Positions 28,360-35,679 of a stretch of 53,738 nucleotides of DNA are shown here, piece after piece. This DNA is from Thermoplasmatota archaeon. GTDB taxonomy: Archaea > Thermoplasmatota > E2 > DHVEG-1. The position numbers were made by a program, and so were the translations under genes. Positions within the stretch are counted from its first letter, which is position 1. Every line of letters starts with the position of its first letter. The DNA is taken from contig JAUXAU010000010.1 of assembly GCA_030619765.1 (NCBI GenBank), positions 1-53,738 on the forward strand, written 5' to 3'. The notes under the pieces were generated by a model, which worked only from the letters and a program-made list of their open reading frames with translations, ran no database searches and was not told where the DNA came from.

Positions 28360-29196
28360 ATGAACATTGCAGTTGCAAGTGGAAAAGGCGGTACAGGCAA
28401 AACCACTATAGCGATTAATATGGCATTGAGCCTTGGAAATGTACAATTACTGGACTGCGATGTTGAAGAGCCGAATGCGAACATATTCCTGAATGCTAAA
28501 ATGGAGAAAAGTGAAGATGTTACGATAATGATTCCGGAGATTGATAAGGAGAAATGTGACTATTGTGGCAAGTGTTCTGAGTTCTGTATGTATAATGCTT
28601 TGGCTGTTGTTCCATCAAAGGTGCTTGTGTTTCCCGAATTGTGTCATTCCTGCGGTGGCTGTAAACTGGTTTGTCCAAAGGATGCAATCAGTTACCGAGA
28701 AAGAGCGATAGGACGGATCGAACATGGCCATGCAAAAGGACTGGATTTCTACCATGGGATATTAAATGTTGGAGAGGCCATGGCCCTTCCGGTGATAAAG
28801 GCACTCAAAAAGAAGGTTAACAATAGTAAAGAGGTTATTTTGGATGCCCCGCCAGGGACTTCGTGTCCAGTTATCGAAACGATACGCGGCTCTGATTATT
28901 GCATACTGGTGACAGAACCAACACCGTTTGGTCTCCATGACTTGAAACTTGCAGTTGAGGTTGTAAAACATCTGTATATTCCATTTGGAGTGATTATCAA
29001 TCGCGATGGGGTTGGTGATAAAAAAGTTGAACTTCACTGTAGGAATGAGAAGATTCCTGTTCTTATGAAGATTCCTCATAGTGGAGAAATTGCCCAGCTT
29101 TATTCTAAAGGCATACCATTTGTAAATGAAATATCGGTTTGGCGTGAAGAATTTATTAAGCTTTTCAAACAGATACAAGGGGAGATAGAACGATGA
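28360..29196 (+). CDS. MinD-type ATPase with inserted 2[4Fe-4S] ferredoxin domain, copy 1
   Basis: The 278-aa product has GKGGTGKTT at residues 8-16, then a two-cluster ferredoxin insert (CDYCGKCSEFCMYNAL and CHSCGGCKLVCPKDAI, about residues 65-110), and the Walker A partner motif LDAPPGTSCPV. Such P-loop ferredoxin ATPases are encoded in pairs in ORP-type clusters and probably drive ATP-dependent electron or cluster transfer. It overlaps the second copy by four bases. Confidence 0.92.
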   Translation: MNIAVASGKGGTGKTTIAINMALSLGNVQLLDCDVEEPNANIFLNAKMEKSEDVTIMIPEIDKEKCDYCGKCSEFCMYNALAVVPSKVLVFPELCHSCGGCKLVCPKDAISYRERAIGRIEHGHAKGLDFYHGILNVGEAMALPVIKALKKKVNNSKEVILDAPPGTSCPVIETIRGSDYCILVTEPTPFGLHDLKLAVEVVKHLYIPFGVIINRDGVGDKKVELHCRNEKIPVLMKIPHSGEIAQLYSKGIPFVNEISVWREEFIKLFKQIQGEIER

Positions 29197-30056
29197 AGCA
29201 GCTTACCATAATAAGTGGGAAAGGTGGTACGGGTAAAACATCTATTACTGCGGCGTTTGCCTCTCTTGCAGATAATGCGGTACTTGCTGATTGTGATGTT
29301 GATGCTGCTGATCTTCATCTTATTCTTAAACCTGATATCAGAAAAACTATGGGGTTTCATGGGTTGAAAATTGCATTTATTGACAAAGAACTATGTATTG
29401 ACTGTAAAAAATGTTATGAGTACTGTCGATTTGGAGCGATTGATGAAGAAATAAATCTGATCAAGGAGTCTTGTGAGGGATGTGGTGTCTGTGAGTATGT
29501 GTGTCCTGTTGATGCTGTTCACATGGTTGATAGGGATTCGGGTTTTGCGTATATTTCTGAGACCCGCTTTGGACCGATGTCTCATGCTGTATTGAAAACA
29601 GCTGAGGAAGCATCTGGAAAACTAGTAACTGTTGTGAGAAATAACGCAAAAACACTTGCTGAGAAGAAAAAGAAAGACCTGATTGTTATTGATGGTCCGC
29701 CGGGTATCGGGTGTCCTGTTATATCTTCTATTTCTGGTGTTGATCTTATTTTGGTTGTTACTGAACCGACTCTTTCTGCCATCCATGATTTGGAACGGAT
29801 ACTTGGTGTGGCGTATCATTTTGAAATTCCTGCTGTTGTTTGTATTAATAAGTACGATATCAACTTGGATAATACAGAAAAAATTGAGCACTATTGTAAA
29901 AGTAACAACATAGACATTGTTGGGAAACTCCCTTATGATAATATTGTAACAGAGGCTATGATTCATGAAAAAACTGTGGTTGAATATACAAAGGGTAATT
30001 TTTCTAATATGATTATTGACATGTGGGGTAATATAAGAGGGAGATTAGAAGAATGA
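29193..30056 (+). CDS. MinD-type ATPase with inserted 2[4Fe-4S] ferredoxin domain, copy 2
   Basis: This 287-aa paralog of the previous protein has GKGGTGKTS near the N-terminus, CIDCKKCYEYCRFGAI and CEGCGVCEYVCPVDAV ferredoxin ligands (about residues 67-110), and IDGPPGIGCPVI. It likely forms a heterodimer with copy 1, as with the paired proteins of the Desulfovibrio ORP complex. It overlaps both neighbours by four bases (ATGA type), which indicates tight translational coupling through this part of the operon. Confidence 0.92.
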   Translation: MKQLTIISGKGGTGKTSITAAFASLADNAVLADCDVDAADLHLILKPDIRKTMGFHGLKIAFIDKELCIDCKKCYEYCRFGAIDEEINLIKESCEGCGVCEYVCPVDAVHMVDRDSGFAYISETRFGPMSHAVLKTAEEASGKLVTVVRNNAKTLAEKKKKDLIVIDGPPGIGCPVISSISGVDLILVVTEPTLSAIHDLERILGVAYHFEIPAVVCINKYDINLDNTEKIEHYCKSNNIDIVGKLPYDNIVTEAMIHEKTVVEYTKGNFSNMIIDMWGNIRGRLEE

Positions 30057-30499
30057 CTGATGATAATTTTGTAAAGCTACTGGAAGAGCTTCAACGGAAA
30101 ATCGAATATGGAGAGGAACAAACATATTCCAAAGTTGTTATTCGTGAATATAGGAATCCAAGTAATTTTGGTGTTTTAGATGATCCTGATGCAGTGGGAA
30201 AAATAAAAGGACCATGCGGCGACACCATGAAGATAAGTTTAAAAATTGAAAAACTGAAAATAAAACAGGCGTTTTTCTGGACAGATGGCTGTGGTGCAAC
30301 GATTGCTTGTGGTAGCATTTTGACAAAAATAATTAAGGGCAAAACCCCCCAAGAAGCAAATGATATTTCTAGTTCACAATTTATAGAGGCTTTAGAGGGT
30401 CTTCCTATAGAACATCATCATTGTATCATTCTTGCTATTAACGCCTTACAGAAAGCTATTAAAAATTATAATGAGAAAAATTTTTTGGTTAAAAAATGA
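30053..30499 (+). CDS. NifU/IscU-like iron-sulfur scaffold protein
   Basis: The 148-aa product contains NPSNFGVLDDPDAVGKIKG and PCGDTM, DGCGATIACGS (two cysteines), GKTPQEAN and a conserved Cys in HHHCIILAINALQKA, the U-type scaffold pattern with three cluster cysteines and a conserved Asp. It ends a run of four-base overlaps from the MinD pair. It likely builds or receives clusters for the ATPases and NifX-like proteins of the cluster. A His cluster (EHHHC) precedes the last Cys. Confidence 0.88.
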   Translation: MTDDNFVKLLEELQRKIEYGEEQTYSKVVIREYRNPSNFGVLDDPDAVGKIKGPCGDTMKISLKIEKLKIKQAFFWTDGCGATIACGSILTKIIKGKTPQEANDISSSQFIEALEGLPIEHHHCIILAINALQKAIKNYNEKNFLVKK

Positions 30500-30522
30500 G
30501 ATGACGCATATGAGGTGATATC

Positions 30523-31584
30523 TTGAGGATGGAAGCAAAATATTTGAAAGATTGGGAAAATGATATGAACAGATGCATACGATGTGCTTATTGTTTTGAA
30601 GGATGCCCGGTATTTAAAGATCTCAGATGGGAAGCAGATGGAGCACGTGGTAAGGTTATCCTTTCTTATGGACTTCTTACAGGACAACTTGAACCTTCTC
30701 AGTATGTTGCAGATAAAATATACCAGTGCACTTATTGCAAAGATTGCATGGAAAGATGTTCAGCAAATGTATCAATTCCAGATATTTTAACTGCTGCAAG
30801 AGCAGATCTTGTAAGTGCAGGATTTGAGTATGAGGCACATAAAGGTCTCCTGAATAAAATTAAACAGACAGGAAATATTTTTGGGAAAGAAATTGAACCC
30901 CCCATCCAAAAAGGAGAAACGCCAGTCCTCCTTGGATGTCGTTTTCTTGAGAGAACAGATGATGCAAAAAAGTATCTTGAAATACTTAAAAAACTTGGTA
31001 TAAAACCAAAGGTAGTAGAAGAAAACTGTTGTGGTATGCCATTTGCAGTCTTAGGTTATAAAGATGATTTTGCTGCGCATAAAAAAGAGTTCAACAAGCG
31101 TTTCCCTTACAAAGAATTCATATGTCTCTGCACAACCTGTGCGTTTTTTATCAAGAAAGCCTACCCAGATCTCAAGCCCAAATACGTGATTGAGACAATC
31201 GCAGAAAAATTACCTCAGTATAACCCAAAGAAATTGGGATTAAAAGTAACATACCATGACCCTTGTAATGTCGCAAGAGGCATGGGCATGGTTGATGAAC
31301 CCAGAGAGATACTAAAACAAATAGGTGTAGAAGTGATAGAGATGGAAACCAATGGTAAACAAGCAGAATGCTGTGGTGGCGGGGGTGGAGTACTTGTCAC
31401 TGATAAACCACTTGCTGAAAGACTAGCTGAAAAACGTATGAATCAAGCTCTCGATACAGGAGTAAAGACTCTAGTAACTCTATGTCCAACCTGTGAATTA
31501 AACATCATGAATGCAGCTGATAAAAACGGAGGAAAACTAAAAGTGAAAAATGTACTTGATTTAGTATGGGATTCAATATGCTAA
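30523..31584 (+). CDS. GlpC/HdrD-type iron-sulfur protein with two CCG domains
   Basis: The 353-aa protein has two [4Fe-4S] sites at the N-terminus (CIRCAYCFEGCP, CTYCKDCMERCSA, about residues 18-85), then two CCG-like domains: CGMPF with an upstream ENCC, and HDPCNVARG followed by ECCGGGGG. This is the GlpC/LutA/HdrD fold, which in HdrD carries out disulfide reduction or shuttles electrons from a flavin dehydrogenase. It starts with TTG at 30523, correctly spaced from GAGGTGAT; ATG 30529 is the alternative. It is at the end of the ORP-like cluster, and no flavin partner is beside it, though GlpA-like and GlcD-like proteins occur elsewhere in the window. Confidence 0.88.
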   Translation: MRMEAKYLKDWENDMNRCIRCAYCFEGCPVFKDLRWEADGARGKVILSYGLLTGQLEPSQYVADKIYQCTYCKDCMERCSANVSIPDILTAARADLVSAGFEYEAHKGLLNKIKQTGNIFGKEIEPPIQKGETPVLLGCRFLERTDDAKKYLEILKKLGIKPKVVEENCCGMPFAVLGYKDDFAAHKKEFNKRFPYKEFICLCTTCAFFIKKAYPDLKPKYVIETIAEKLPQYNPKKLGLKVTYHDPCNVARGMGMVDEPREILKQIGVEVIEMETNGKQAECCGGGGGVLVTDKPLAERLAEKRMNQALDTGVKTLVTLCPTCELNIMNAADKNGGKLKVKNVLDLVWDSIC

Positions 31585-31617
31585 TAAGGCGGTGAATTGA
31601 AAAGGGCTGTTGAATAA

Positions 31618-31773
31618 ATGAAAAAAGTGGTTTGCAATGAATGTGGACATACTATGACACAGCATGGAAAATTTAAATTCATATATTATTGCAATAATAA
31701 TCTTTGTAAATTTTATAAGACATTTGTGACAAGAAAGGGATATAAATTGAATGTGGTAGAAACAGCGTTCTGA
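31618..31773 (+). CDS. 51-aa zinc-ribbon protein
   Basis: A short frame from ATG 31618 to TGA 31771 encodes MKKVVCNECGHTMTQHG..., with CNEC at residues 6-9 and a CNNNLC pair at 25-30, then a basic, aromatic segment. It lies 33 bases after the GlpC/HdrD-like gene. No strong SD is visible, so the start is uncertain (a GTG with an AAGG stretch upstream is possible). I do not recognise the family. Confidence 0.5.
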   Translation: MKKVVCNECGHTMTQHGKFKFIYYCNNNLCKFYKTFVTRKGYKLNVVETAF

Positions 31774-31790
31774 AGGTATGATTTTTTCAT

Positions 31791-31820
31791 TTTGACATTT
31801 TGACACAAAGGGTTTATATA
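31791..31820 (+). promoter_or_regulatory. Promoter with duplicated TTGACA-like element, copy 2
   Basis: The 18-mer tttgacattttgacacaa (31791-31808) is identical to 2468-2485 and is followed by AGGGTTTATATA (TATA box 31815-31820). The element is 69 bases (TATA to start codon) upstream of a 68-codon gene, much like the spacing at the first copy. Sequence similarity continues into the transcribed leader (gaaagtaaca). Confidence 0.6.
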
Positions 31821-31883
31821 GAATTAGTGTTAGAAAGTAACACGACATAGGATAGCAAAGCGAAGATAGAAGGTAGTGAAAAA

Positions 31884-32090
31884 GTGAATAAAGAATATGA
31901 ATCTATACAAAAAAAAATAGATAAACTATTATTGGAAACAAGCGAAGAAAAAACAAATAAAACATATCAAGAAATGCAGACAGATGAGGATTACAGATCT
32001 GCAGTAAAAAAAATTGGTAAATTAATGATGAAGCTTGAGAAAATTGAAGAGGGAAACAGAAAAAATAAAAGAGAAAAAATAAACACGTAA
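31884..32090 (+). CDS. 68-aa coiled-coil protein
   Basis: GTG at 31884 begins a frame ending at TAA 32088. It is preceded by AGAAGGTAGTG (SD-like) and by the shared promoter element. The product is a Lys/Glu-rich, heptad-like helix (MNKEYESIQKKIDKLLLETS..., KKIGKLMMKLEKIEE) with no cysteine. Function is not known; the shared promoter links it to the 30-aa zinc protein at 2558. Confidence 0.55.
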   Translation: MNKEYESIQKKIDKLLLETSEEKTNKTYQEMQTDEDYRSAVKKIGKLMMKLEKIEEGNRKNKREKINT

Positions 32091-32433
32091 CCTTTAACCC
32101 CTTTTTTTCAACAAAAATTCCCAATTTTTTTTTCAAAAATAAGGTTATGATAAGTTTTTACGTTAGGACACCAATGAAATCAGAAGAAAATTGGTAAAAC
32201 GACTTTTATCCGAGCATCTTATTTATCTATTTGGTGACTATAGTATATCTACACCCAAGCTCTCAAAGATATTGGATGCAGATAATACTATAACTACTAC
32301 GATAGACTCCAGTTATCCATATAGATTATAAATAATAGATGAAACTTTGGCTGTTTTCACACTGGCAAAGTGCCAGGACACTTTTTAATTTTTTTCAAAA
32401 TTTATCAAATACCGTTAGTATTATTTTTTGGAG
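32091..32433. other. Non-coding stretch between convergent genes
   Basis: This 343-base gap holds a T-rich tract right after the coiled-coil gene (around 32098-32135, likely terminator signal) and a perfect hairpin CTGGCA-AAG-TGCCAG (32362-32376) followed by GACACTTTTT, which reads as a plus-strand terminator. I see no convincing gene. The 64-codon open frame at 32339 lies across the hairpin and runs antisense to trmO, so I reject it. Confidence 0.4.
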
Positions 32434-32925
32434 TCATTCAATGATGGTTTTATTTGGTATTTTTCCATTTTTAAAGTGTTTATCCAACCAGCCAGAAACA
32501 ACATTCTCTCGACTGTCAAAATACTTTACATAGGGTTTTATATCAATGATGGGTGTCCCATCTATCATATCCACCTCAGAAAAATACAACTTGTTTCTTT
32601 GAATCCGTTGGATTTTCACAACTGAAAGCCCTATATGATTCGGACGGTGAGGACTTCTTATTGCAAATATCCCATGTTTATCCTCTTCAAGAAATGGTTT
32701 ACCTTCAATATTTTCCTTATCTGACTTATGAAAATAATATAGAAGTATGCAATGGCTGAATTCATCTAAATCCTTTAAGCCTTTTACATATTCATCTTTC
32801 AGTTCTACCCATGCCTCCACATCATCCTTAAACCTTCCCTGTATAGGAATATCTTTACTCGCTTTATAGGGTGAATGGATTACTCCAATTGGATGCAATG
32901 CTATCATTTTTCCTTCATTCGTCAT
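32434..32925 (-). CDS. trmO: tRNA (N6-threonylcarbamoyladenosine(37)-N6)-methyltransferase TrmO
   Basis: The TsaA/YaeB/TrmO family methylates t6A37 in tRNA-Thr using S-adenosylmethionine. The 163-aa product has HPIGVIHSPY near the N-terminus, GIFAIRSPHRPNHIGLS (about residues 85-101) and MIDGTPIIDIKPYVKYFD (about 119-136), the conserved motifs. It lacks the C-terminal extension of bacterial enzymes, as in archaeal forms. ATG 32925, with GGAGGG upstream, overlaps the preceding methyltransferase gene by 11 bases. Confidence 0.9.
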   Translation of the reverse strand: MTNEGKMIALHPIGVIHSPYKASKDIPIQGRFKDDVEAWVELKDEYVKGLKDLDEFSHCILLYYFHKSDKENIEGKPFLEEDKHGIFAIRSPHRPNHIGLSVVKIQRIQRNKLYFSEVDMIDGTPIIDIKPYVKYFDSRENVVSGWLDKHFKNGKIPNKTIIE

Positions 32926-33544
32926 ATTTTATTCCCTCCAAAACGTAGAGGCTCGCTAGTTTTGGATTATCACTATCAACTATTTTCCGTTCTTTTATAC
33001 CAAGAAAATACTCCTCGTTTTCTATGAAAAAATAACGAGAAATAACCTTTTTTATTTCCATAATATTCCTATGCCTCATGTTCTTCCCAATATAAGAGTT
33101 TCTATCGCTGTATTCATCTTTAAAAAAATCTGAATTAGGATTTAACATGAGAATGAGAATCCTGCCTTTTGATTTAAGAACCCTCCAGGTTTCTTCTATC
33201 GCTTTCTTATAATCCTCAATAAACTCCAAAGATGTAACATACAAAACAGCATCAAAGATGTTGTCATCAAACTCAAGATGCTGAACATCCCCATATTCTA
33301 AATGAATTGCCTTAGAAGCCTGAACAATCATCTCTTTCGAGTTGTCTAAACCAGTAATATCTATTTCTGGATGAAGTTGGTGAAGTCTTGCTTCTAAAAA
33401 TGCAGGACCACAGCCAATGCTTAATACGTTTTTACAATCTTTCAACTTTGATTCAACAAATTCCAGTTCTTTTTCAAGTACCTCCCTACCAAACTTATTG
33501 CTGTAGAAATCTAAATACTTCTCGACTTCGTTTTCTTTTATCAT
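32915..33544 (-). CDS. Class I SAM-dependent methyltransferase
   Basis: The 209-aa product contains VLSIGCGPAFLEARL (motif I, about residues 39-53), ITGLDNSKEMI (motif II), and FDAVLYVTSLEFIEDYKKA near the post-II region, a typical Methyltransf_11/UbiE-like fold. Substrate is unknown. It sits in a tight cluster with a second methyltransferase (shared start/stop bases) and TrmO. The role may be in small-molecule, lipid or metalloid methylation. Confidence 0.85.
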   Translation of the reverse strand: MIKENEVEKYLDFYSNKFGREVLEKELEFVESKLKDCKNVLSIGCGPAFLEARLHQLHPEIDITGLDNSKEMIVQASKAIHLEYGDVQHLEFDDNIFDAVLYVTSLEFIEDYKKAIEETWRVLKSKGRILILMLNPNSDFFKDEYSDRNSYIGKNMRHRNIMEIKKVISRYFFIENEEYFLGIKERKIVDSDNPKLASLYVLEGIKYDE

Positions 33545-34089
33545 TATTTTCTAAAATTCAAAACATGGCCTTGTTCAAAATAATTGTCATGCATCAATGT
33601 TTTATAGAACATTCTTTCAAAACCAAAACCTGCAGCTTCTATCTCCTCCTTAACATCATCAAGTTCCATATTCATATCCTTCTGATGATGTTTTGGGTAA
33701 ACTGAAATAAGAGCATTTGGTTTCGAAACCCGACACATTTCAGCCAGCAACTCCTTTCTATTATCCACTAGATGTATAACATCATAAAGCAAAACCACAT
33801 CAACGGATTCCTCTTGCAAAGGCACTTTTATTCCTTCTGGTACATCTATTCTCTCAATATTCTTCAACCCTATCTTTTCAGATCTTTGCATCAATTCATC
33901 CAAAGATTCCTTGTTTTTATCAACAGCATAGACCCTTCCTCCCTCTCCAACTACCATTGCTACTGGAATCGTATAATTACCCTTTCCACAACCAAAATCC
34001 ATAACGATCTGATTCTGTTCAATACCAACATCTATCAAAAAAATCTCGCCCATTTGACCAAACCATTTCTTTATATAATCCATGTTCAT
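33544..34089 (-). CDS. Class I SAM-dependent methyltransferase
   Basis: The 181-aa product has VMDFGCGKGNYTIPVA (motif I, about residues 28-43), VYAVDKNKESLDELM, and VDVVLLYDVIHLVDNRKELL, again a UbiE-like fold. It ends in ISVYPKHHQKDM and GHVLNFRK. Its stop touches the start of the next methyltransferase gene (one base shared). The three-gene run ending in TrmO is tightly packed, so co-translation is likely. Confidence 0.85.
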   Translation of the reverse strand: MNMDYIKKWFGQMGEIFLIDVGIEQNQIVMDFGCGKGNYTIPVAMVVGEGGRVYAVDKNKESLDELMQRSEKIGLKNIERIDVPEGIKVPLQEESVDVVLLYDVIHLVDNRKELLAEMCRVSKPNALISVYPKHHQKDMNMELDDVKEEIEAAGFGFERMFYKTLMHDNYFEQGHVLNFRK

Positions 34090-34097
34090 GCCTTTAC

Positions 34098-34336
34098 CTA
34101 AATTTCAATTATCCTTCCTACACCACCCTCAGCATACGTCTGCGGATAGAGCTCTTTTATCTCTCGTTTATGCTGAGTACAGTGACATGGGCAATAAGCA
34201 TGATCCTAGCATCGAGGTTCCCCTCACCACAAAGAGCATGTATCCAAGTCTCGGCAAGTCTACATTTGTTGCATCTCCCTATCTCCGTATTTAAATCCTG
34301 AATCTCCAATTGCATTGTTCTCTCTACCTGAACCAT
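34098..34336 (-). pseudogene. Chimeric remnant: uracil-DNA-glycosylase N-terminus joined to another gene's 3' end
   Basis: On the minus strand, ATG 34336 opens a 59-codon frame: residues 20-48 (RCNKCRL, LCGEGNLDARIMLIA) match the N-terminus of family-4 uracil-DNA glycosylase, including the first two Fe-S cysteines, then the frame runs on as unrelated HVTVLSINER to a stop at 34157. In another frame, the same region (about 34098-34205) encodes DHAYCPCHCTQHKREIKELY..., ending VGRIIEI, which looks like an authentic cysteine-rich C-terminus of a different protein. So this appears to be a fusion by deletion, leaving two fragments. Neither could be functional as UDG. Confidence 0.45.
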
Positions 34337-34345
34337 TTTTTAACA

Positions 34346-34762
34346 TTATAATCTCTTTAAGAGATCATCCACTGTATCTTTGAGGTCACCGATGGATCTC
34401 ACACCAGTTATACTAGTGACTTTTTTCCCGTAACGAAAAAACACTAAATGAGGAATCCCCATAATCTTGTATTGTTTAGCAATATCTTGATTTTTCTGGG
34501 TATCAAGTTTACCAAATGCTACTTTTCCCTTGTAAATCTTTGATAATCGTCTAATTCGTGGGGCAATTATCCGACATGGAGCACACCATGGAGCCCAAAA
34601 ATCCACTATAAATAATGGATATTTCTCAATAAACTTGTTGAAATTATTTCCTTCAAGAGTTACAACATGATCCGGCCATTCTTTAACTGAATGAATCTTC
34701 TGATCGAAACCAGGTTTATCATCCTTACGTTTAAAAATTCCAATATATATCATATTATCCAT
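34346..34762 (-). CDS. Thioredoxin-like protein
   Basis: The 138-aa cytoplasmic protein has the classical active site FWAPWCAPCRIIAP (about residues 56-69), a cis-Pro in IMGIPHLVFF and a C-terminal helix. It has an additional 35-residue N-terminal segment without a signal peptide. It may reduce disulfides in the exported thioredoxin/CcdA system or the redox enzymes around it. No SD is visible upstream of ATG 34762; a leaderless transcript is possible. Confidence 0.9.
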   Translation of the reverse strand: MDNMIYIGIFKRKDDKPGFDQKIHSVKEWPDHVVTLEGNNFNKFIEKYPLFIVDFWAPWCAPCRIIAPRIRRLSKIYKGKVAFGKLDTQKNQDIAKQYKIMGIPHLVFFRYGKKVTSITGVRSIGDLKDTVDDLLKRL

Positions 34763-34868
34763 TCATTTGATAATTTATCTTGAAATATAATCGTTTATTC
34801 CCAAACTTTGTCCCAGACGTCTTGAAGGAACAGGGCCAAACGCTATTCTTTTCACTTCATTTTTCACT

Positions 34869-35027
34869 TTAACCCTTCTTCGTATTTTTACTGTTTTTTA
34901 TAGAACCACAATTAGGGCATTTCCAATATCCTCTTTTATTTTGTTCTCCTATAATCTCCTTGATGTGCTCTTGAAAGGAACGAGGTCTATATTCCATCAA
35001 CCAACCGCATTTTTTACAATATTTCAT
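34869..35027 (-). CDS. 52-aa zinc-ribbon protein
   Basis: From ATG 35027 a minus-strand frame of 52 codons encodes MKYCKKCGWLMEYRP... with CKKC at residues 4-7 and CPNC at 37-40 and a Lys-rich tail. It starts three bases after the stop of the upstream 49-aa gene, so they form a two-gene unit. Zinc ribbon by pattern; no named family. Confidence 0.6.
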   Translation of the reverse strand: MKYCKKCGWLMEYRPRSFQEHIKEIIGEQNKRGYWKCPNCGSIKNSKNTKKG

Positions 35028-35029
35028 TT

Positions 35030-35179
35030 TTATCTCTTTTCTCTCTTACTTGTTTGTTGACGAAGCATCTTACGGCATTTTTCTAATTCTTTAAGCACCC
35101 TAAGATGTTCTATAATAAGATCGCCATAACTCCCGCCAAATTTATCATAGATTTCTTTGAATTTTTTATTACCATTCAT
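35030..35179 (-). CDS. 49-aa helical basic protein
   Basis: The frame starts at ATG 35179 behind a GAAGGGGACGG SD-like run, and ends at TAA 35030. The product MNGNKKFKEIYDKFGGSYGD... ends in a basic helical region (KELEKCRKMLRQQTSKREKR). Tight coupling to the zinc-ribbon gene supports it. A TATA-like tttaaata lies upstream near 35251-35258. Function is unknown. Confidence 0.5.
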   Translation of the reverse strand: MNGNKKFKEIYDKFGGSYGDLIIEHLRVLKELEKCRKMLRQQTSKREKR

Positions 35180-35276
35180 TTTACCGTCCCCTTCTCGTCA
35201 CAAATGTCTTATGGAATTTACAAAAGTTATTGTTGCAGCAGTATATGTATTTAAATTTTCTATGATATGTCTTTTT

Positions 35277-35648
35277 TCATTTTTTTCGCTTCAAACCTAT
35301 ATACCTGGGTACTGTTGCTTTTGTTATTTCTGATAGTTTCCCTTCTGTAAATTGTTGGATAGCATCGTTTATTTTACCTTCTCCCCGATAAATCCTTATT
35401 CCACATTGTTCAAATGTTTCAAATGCAAATGGTCCAATATCGGTAGTTATAACAGCATCTATTTCTTCATTTGCGAGTATATTCCCGACTGTAACTCCCA
35501 CCCCACTTGGGCGGTCTCCTACTTTATTCACAATTACTTTTACTTCTTTGGTTTTTGTATCTACAATCAAGAAAAAAGGTGCTCTCCCAAATGTTGTGTC
35601 TATATTACTTTCTATATTTCTTCCAGTTGCACTTATTGCTATTTTCAT
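35277..35648 (-). CDS. NifX-type protein 3
   Basis: A third NifX/NifB-C-type protein (123 aa): MKIAISATGRNIESNIDTTFGRAPFFLIVD, then GVTVGNILANEEIDAVITTDIGPFAF. It lacks the His-rich tail of the second copy. It lies 31 bases downstream of the giant HdrA-GltD gene and could be co-transcribed, which links this family to the electron-transfer island as well as the ORP-like cluster. SD TAGGAGGC precedes its ATG. Confidence 0.88.
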   Translation of the reverse strand: MKIAISATGRNIESNIDTTFGRAPFFLIVDTKTKEVKVIVNKVGDRPSGVGVTVGNILANEEIDAVITTDIGPFAFETFEQCGIRIYRGEGKINDAIQQFTEGKLSEITKATVPRYIGLKRKK

Positions 35649-35679
35649 TTTTTATGCCTCCTATTATACAATGCAATGG

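Noticed and set aside
26891..30499. NifX- and NifU-like genes as evidence of nitrogen fixation
   Set aside because: No nifH, nifD, nifK or nifB gene is present; the set fits an ORP-type cluster, where these families occur without nitrogenase.
32339..32533. 64-codon plus-strand open frame overlapping the hairpin and trmO
   Set aside because: It lies across a terminator-like hairpin and is antisense to trmO, with no SD or family resemblance.
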